From: an uncultured Ruminococcus sp.
GTDB lineage: Bacteria > Bacillota > Clostridia > Oscillospirales > Ruminococcaceae
Assembly: GCA_946612185.1 (NCBI GenBank)
Contig: CAMOEP010000065.1
Location: 1 to 9,453, forward strand
Reading direction: 5' to 3'
DNA length: 9,453 nt
A program made the translations under genes and the position numbers. The notes beneath the pieces are model-generated. The model had not been told where the DNA came from. It saw only the letters and a list, made by a program, of their open reading frames with translations, and ran no database searches. The first letter of the stretch is position 1. The number at the start of each line of letters is the position of its first letter. Of the stretch, positions 6,672 through 9,453 are shown in pieces.

Positions 6672-7992
6672 TGATATCGCCCCCTAAAGTAAGGCAGGAC
6701 TCCTCGTCGGTGACGGTAAGGGAGAGGGCTGGGATCCGCAGCTTTTCGGGGATATCGTCCCAGGAGAGGGGAGCGTCAGTCTCTATCCGGATAACCGTCC
6801 CGCTGTTGGGGGCAGCGGAAGCGACGATAATGCTGCACTTCCCATAGACTGCTTCCACGGCGGCTTCAAAGAGGTCGTGTGCGGCTATTACCAGTTCGGA
6901 AGGTGACTTCTTTCCGGGGGCTTTTTCCAGGATACAGTCAATACCGGAGATACTTATGCACTCGAAAGTCTCACGGAGGGCGTAGCATAGCTCATCAAGG
7001 GGCAGAAGCAGGGAGGAATTCGCCAGGAGCATAAGGTTAGCGCTTCGCTTCACATATGTTCCGAGAATAAGGTAGAGGACGATATCCTCCTCGAAGGCAG
7101 TCTCGTCTGACAGCACATTTTCCAGCCTTTCCGCCTGGTCACGGCAATGGTCAGCGATAAGGTCATATAGCCGGTTCAGAGTCTCATACCGGGTATACTC
7201 CGCCTCGATGCGGTTAGATTCTGCGATAAGGTCATTTTCCTCCTCAATACGGTCGTTAGCCTCGGAGAGTTCCTGACTGAGGGCATTTATGGTACTTCTG
7301 TCCTCTGTCCAGGCGATAGCGCCGCCGGTAATGGACTGGCTTTTCCGGACGATATCAGGGCTGTCCATGACAGAAAAGTCCGTTCTGCTGGCGGATACGA
7401 ACCTTATTTTACCGTCGTGGCTTGATATTTCGGCGCAGGTGTGGGAGAGGTGGAAAAGAGCGTCGTAGTCGGTATTTGAGGGGAGCAGACCGATGATGAT
7501 GCACCCCTCCCAGAAACCCAGGAATATCAGGACATAGACCTCCTGGATATTGAATAGCTTTATTCCTGAAATGATAGGTGCGCCGTCGCATACATTATAA
7601 ATAATGAGCATAACAAAGCCTATGCCACAGAGTATCGCAGGGATATACATCTGACGGCGGCAAAGTGAGAGCTGGCACTTCCGGGCAAGTATCACAAGTG
7701 AACTGAGTGTAAGGCAGACGGCAAATGCCACAAGAACGTAGTAGACAACGCCGTGGTCATAGCTTCCGTCGGCGTGAAAGTCAAGCAGACAGCCGTGGAG
7801 GTCGTTGGTAAGGCAGGCAATCAGGATAATTGCCGCAGCAGCCCACATTATCTTCACGGACAAAGCCAGAGGAGAAGCCGGGTCAGTTCCAGTCCTGACA
7901 GCGGCGTGGAACGACAGCGCAGGCACGGTGATGAAAGTGTCTCTGGTTGACGAAAATGGTGAGCCTTTAGAGACAATGAAGTGTGTTGACAC
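6664..7992 (-). CDS. 5'-truncated membrane sensor protein, degenerate histidine-kinase-like
   Basis: First gene of the signalling cluster. Recognisable sequence runs from about residue 20 (position ~7935) to the end; residues 1-20 are antisense of the neighbouring gene, and the GTG start at 7992 has no ribosome binding site. Seen: four membrane segments (about 43-62, 81-102, 116-134, 152-170) with LTNDLHG after the first, a pattern I associate with multi-pass sensors found beside kinase/regulator pairs in Clostridia, which usually have more N-terminal segments; a cytoplasmic region; a long coiled coil ~225-290; and a C-terminal ~150 residues laid out like a kinase. No HxxLG-type phospho-acceptor motif and no N, G1 or G2 ATP motif is visible, so it is probably a signalling partner rather than an active kinase. 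Likely non-functional here because part of its membrane domain is missing. Confidence 0.7.
   Translation of the reverse strand: MSTHFIVSKGSPFSSTRDTFITVPALSFHAAVRTGTDPASPLALSVKIMWAAAAIILIACLTNDLHGCLLDFHADGSYDHGVVYYVLVAFAVCLTLSSLVILARKCQLSLCRRQMYIPAILCGIGFVMLIIYNVCDGAPIISGIKLFNIQEVYVLIFLGFWEGCIIIGLLPSNTDYDALFHLSHTCAEISSHDGKIRFVSASRTDFSVMDSPDIVRKSQSITGGAIAWTEDRSTINALSQELSEANDRIEEENDLIAESNRIEAEYTRYETLNRLYDLIADHCRDQAERLENVLSDETAFEEDIVLYLILGTYVKRSANLMLLANSSLLLPLDELCYALRETFECISISGIDCILEKAPGKKSPSELVIAAHDLFEAAVEAVYGKCSIIVASAAPNSGTVIRIETDAPLSWDDIPEKLRIPALSLTVTDEESCLTLGGDIIG
6680..6685 (-). promoter_or_regulatory. Ribosome binding site supporting a TTG start of the kinase
   Basis: AGGGGG on the minus strand is 8 bases from the TTG at 6671. 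The site decides this non-ATG start, because the next in-frame ATG (residue 12) lies inside the first membrane segment. Confidence 0.55.
7925..7940. other. Junction between two 5'-truncated head-to-head genes
   Basis: To the left, the minus-strand sensor gene reads sensibly up to about FITVPALSF (7935). To the right, the plus-strand LRR-type gene reads sensibly from about MKVSLVDENG (7931). Base composition shifts from GC-richer to AT-richer at the same point. Neither gene has its expected N-terminus and no intergenic region or promoter lies between them. Confidence 0.65.
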
Positions 7993-9412
7993 TGATGATT
8001 ATAATTTTACTGAGGATAGAAAATACCGTGATATCGTTGCTAAGGAAGAAATCGAAAAATCTATAGTATTTTACGATACTGAGCCTTTGGAGTATGCTCT
8101 TGGTGAACTTCCCTGCATGGGCGATAAGATCGTAAAAAAAGGTTTCACTTACTATGACGGTCTGAAACTTATGGTTCTCAATGGAGAGGTAGTATGTGAT
8201 AATTTTTACGAAGCTCCCCTTGATGCCGATATCGTTATGTGTGAGACTGGTACGAAACTTGGTGAAGAATCATTAGCCGCATTTAACAACTGGTATACTG
8301 AAGGCTTCAAGAACGTTAGAATATTTGACCTTAATAATCTGGACATAAGTTATACTAAAAATATGTACCAGATGTTCGCATATTGCGAAAACGCTGAGGT
8401 CATCAAGATAGACCAGTGGGACGTTAGCCGTGTTGAATCTTTTAAGGAGATGTTCTATAAATGTCATAAGCTTAAAGAGATCAATATCGGTAACTGGGAT
8501 ACATCAAGTTCGTGTTTATGGGAGGGTATGTTCAAAGAATGTGAGTCTCTTACCAAGATAAGCCTGGGTAACCCGGAAAACGAAAATACATGGTGCATGA
8601 GAGATGACAATGTCGGTAAAAAAGGATCAATTATGGAAATGTTCAAAGACTGTACAAATCTGGAAAGTCTCTACCTGTACAACTTTGAATTTTATGACCA
8701 GCTTGTGAAGGATATGTTCGCTGGCTGCACAAATATCACATACCTCTACGTCGGTAAGTCGCTCCCGATAACCCTGCAAATGAGGCTTAGAAACATAACC
8801 TATGATGAAGACGGTAGTGTAGAATATATGCGCTGGTTTTGTCCTTTAAACGCAGAGCTTTTTACCGGTAACGAAGATTATGCTGAGATCCCAAATATGA
8901 AACATATGGGTATCACCTACTTTAGCGAAAAATCACGAATGTCACCTGTCTTGAAAGGCGATGATGCGCTCATAAACGGAATGCCTATTCCCGGCGAAAG
9001 CGTAAACAAGATCTATACCCGGTCATTTGGTGATAAGTATAAGACCTCAAACTCTATTGGCAATGTAATAGAATATGAGAACGCTTACATCGACGATAAT
9101 TATTCCGGCTGGTACGACCTTAATAACGACCGTTTTATGGAAGCGGACGATGTATTCCGTTTCGGCGGTCACTATGTTTTTAGAGTGAGATATATGCCGG
9201 GACATCATGAGATCTTCAGACATGATGAGATGAATATGTCAGATTTCAGCCTTTCGTTTAACAATAATGTAAGGCGTGAGTTCGGAGATATATTTGCTGT
9301 CCAGATGCATGATTTCTCAGAAATGGATATTTACGCCACTGTTCCTGAAAAATTCACCAATTTAGACAATGCTGATGATCTCGACAGTACCGCCGAGGCT
9401 AGGGCGTGTTGA
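7931..9412 (+). CDS. BspA-like/DUF285 leucine-rich-repeat protein, N-terminally truncated
   Basis: About 493 residues from the ATG at 7931. Residues ~145-275 hold five repeats centred on the MF-xx-C motif (QMFAYC, EMFYKC, GMFKEC, EMFKDC, DMFAGC), each followed by a leucine-rich-repeat-like strand (for example NLESLYLYNF). This is the pattern of DUF285/BspA-like repeats, usually found in surface proteins of Firmicutes and mycoplasmas. The C-terminal part (~300-493) is Tyr/Asp-rich and includes WYDLNNDRFMEADD. No signal peptide, anchor or dockerin is seen and no ribosome binding site precedes 7931. The frame stays open upstream to a TTG at 7805, but that part is antisense of the sensor gene. 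The gene is therefore most likely a fragment missing its 5' end. The final residues (DSTAEARAC) may also be foreign. Function unknown; surface binding or adhesion is a guess from the family. Confidence 0.65.
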   Translation: MKVSLVDENGEPLETMKCVDTDDYNFTEDRKYRDIVAKEEIEKSIVFYDTEPLEYALGELPCMGDKIVKKGFTYYDGLKLMVLNGEVVCDNFYEAPLDADIVMCETGTKLGEESLAAFNNWYTEGFKNVRIFDLNNLDISYTKNMYQMFAYCENAEVIKIDQWDVSRVESFKEMFYKCHKLKEINIGNWDTSSSCLWEGMFKECESLTKISLGNPENENTWCMRDDNVGKKGSIMEMFKDCTNLESLYLYNFEFYDQLVKDMFAGCTNITYLYVGKSLPITLQMRLRNITYDEDGSVEYMRWFCPLNAELFTGNEDYAEIPNMKHMGITYFSEKSRMSPVLKGDDALINGMPIPGESVNKIYTRSFGDKYKTSNSIGNVIEYENAYIDDNYSGWYDLNNDRFMEADDVFRFGGHYVFRVRYMPGHHEIFRHDEMNMSDFSLSFNNNVRREFGDIFAVQMHDFSEMDIYATVPEKFTNLDNADDLDSTAEARAC

Positions 9413-9453
9413 CACTATAATAATGCGCAGATTTTTGAGCAGAATTTCTACGC
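9402..9453. mobile_element. Possible terminus of an insertion sequence at the right edge
   Basis: The segment after CTAG (9399-9402) begins GGGCGTGTTGACAC, reminiscent of IS5-type terminal repeats, and the DUF285 frame stops within it. No transposase and no second end are in the window, so this rests on resemblance only. Confidence 0.2.

Noticed and set aside
7805..7930. Upstream extension of the LRR protein to the TTG at 7805.
   Set aside because: These 42 codons are antisense of the membrane segments of the sensor gene, and the GGAGG before the TTG is only 3 bases away.
7983..9416. An 11-base direct repeat GTGTTGACACT at 7983-7993 and 9406-9416, and TTGACA-TATAAT-like strings near both.
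   Set aside because: The TTGACA and TATAAT strings are only 8 and 1 bases apart, too close for a promoter; the first copy is inside normal coding sequence, so the repeat is probably chance.

Overview
The window looks like a chromosomal piece of a gut or rumen Ruminococcus-type Firmicute. The basis is a dockerin-bearing pectate lyase with a Ruminococcus-style signal peptide, Thr-rich linkers and a CBM77-like pectin-binding module, next to a Clostridia-style sensor/kinase/regulator cluster. This assignment is inference; species cannot be fixed from the sequence.

Layout, left to right. Positions 1-327 are an upstream region with a clear sigma-70-type promoter (238-266) and a good ribosome binding site. 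Positions 328-4386 (+) are a 1352-residue secreted enzyme: signal peptide, beta-rich N-terminal module, PL1 pectate lyase, linker, CBM77-like module, linker, second beta-rich module, second PL1 pectate lyase, Thr-rich linker, type I dockerin. A strong terminator follows at 4441-4470. Positions 4472-5027 are one ~555-bp imperfect palindrome made of two ~230-bp units in opposite orientation, each itself an imperfect palindrome, punctuated by five short hairpins. Positions 5428 back to 4886 (-) encode a response regulator receiver domain whose DNA-binding domain is absent and whose last 46 residues come from the palindrome. Upstream of it on the same strand are a HisKA_3/HATPase-type kinase (6671-5430) and a membrane sensor protein (7992-6664) that has lost its N-terminal membrane segments. 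At about 7930 the sequence switches abruptly to a different, more AT-rich gene on the + strand (to 9412), a BspA-like/DUF285 leucine-rich-repeat protein without its own N-terminus. The last ~50 bases may be the end of an insertion sequence.

The lyase is complete and well equipped for expression, and is expected to bind and cut homogalacturonan while attached through its dockerin to a cohesin scaffold. The three-gene signalling cluster is translationally coupled but broken at both ends: the regulator at ~5027 and the sensor at ~7930. It is therefore probably a decayed or translocated fragment, or an assembly chimera. The two most notable signals are the nested palindromic element and the head-to-head junction of two 5'-truncated genes.
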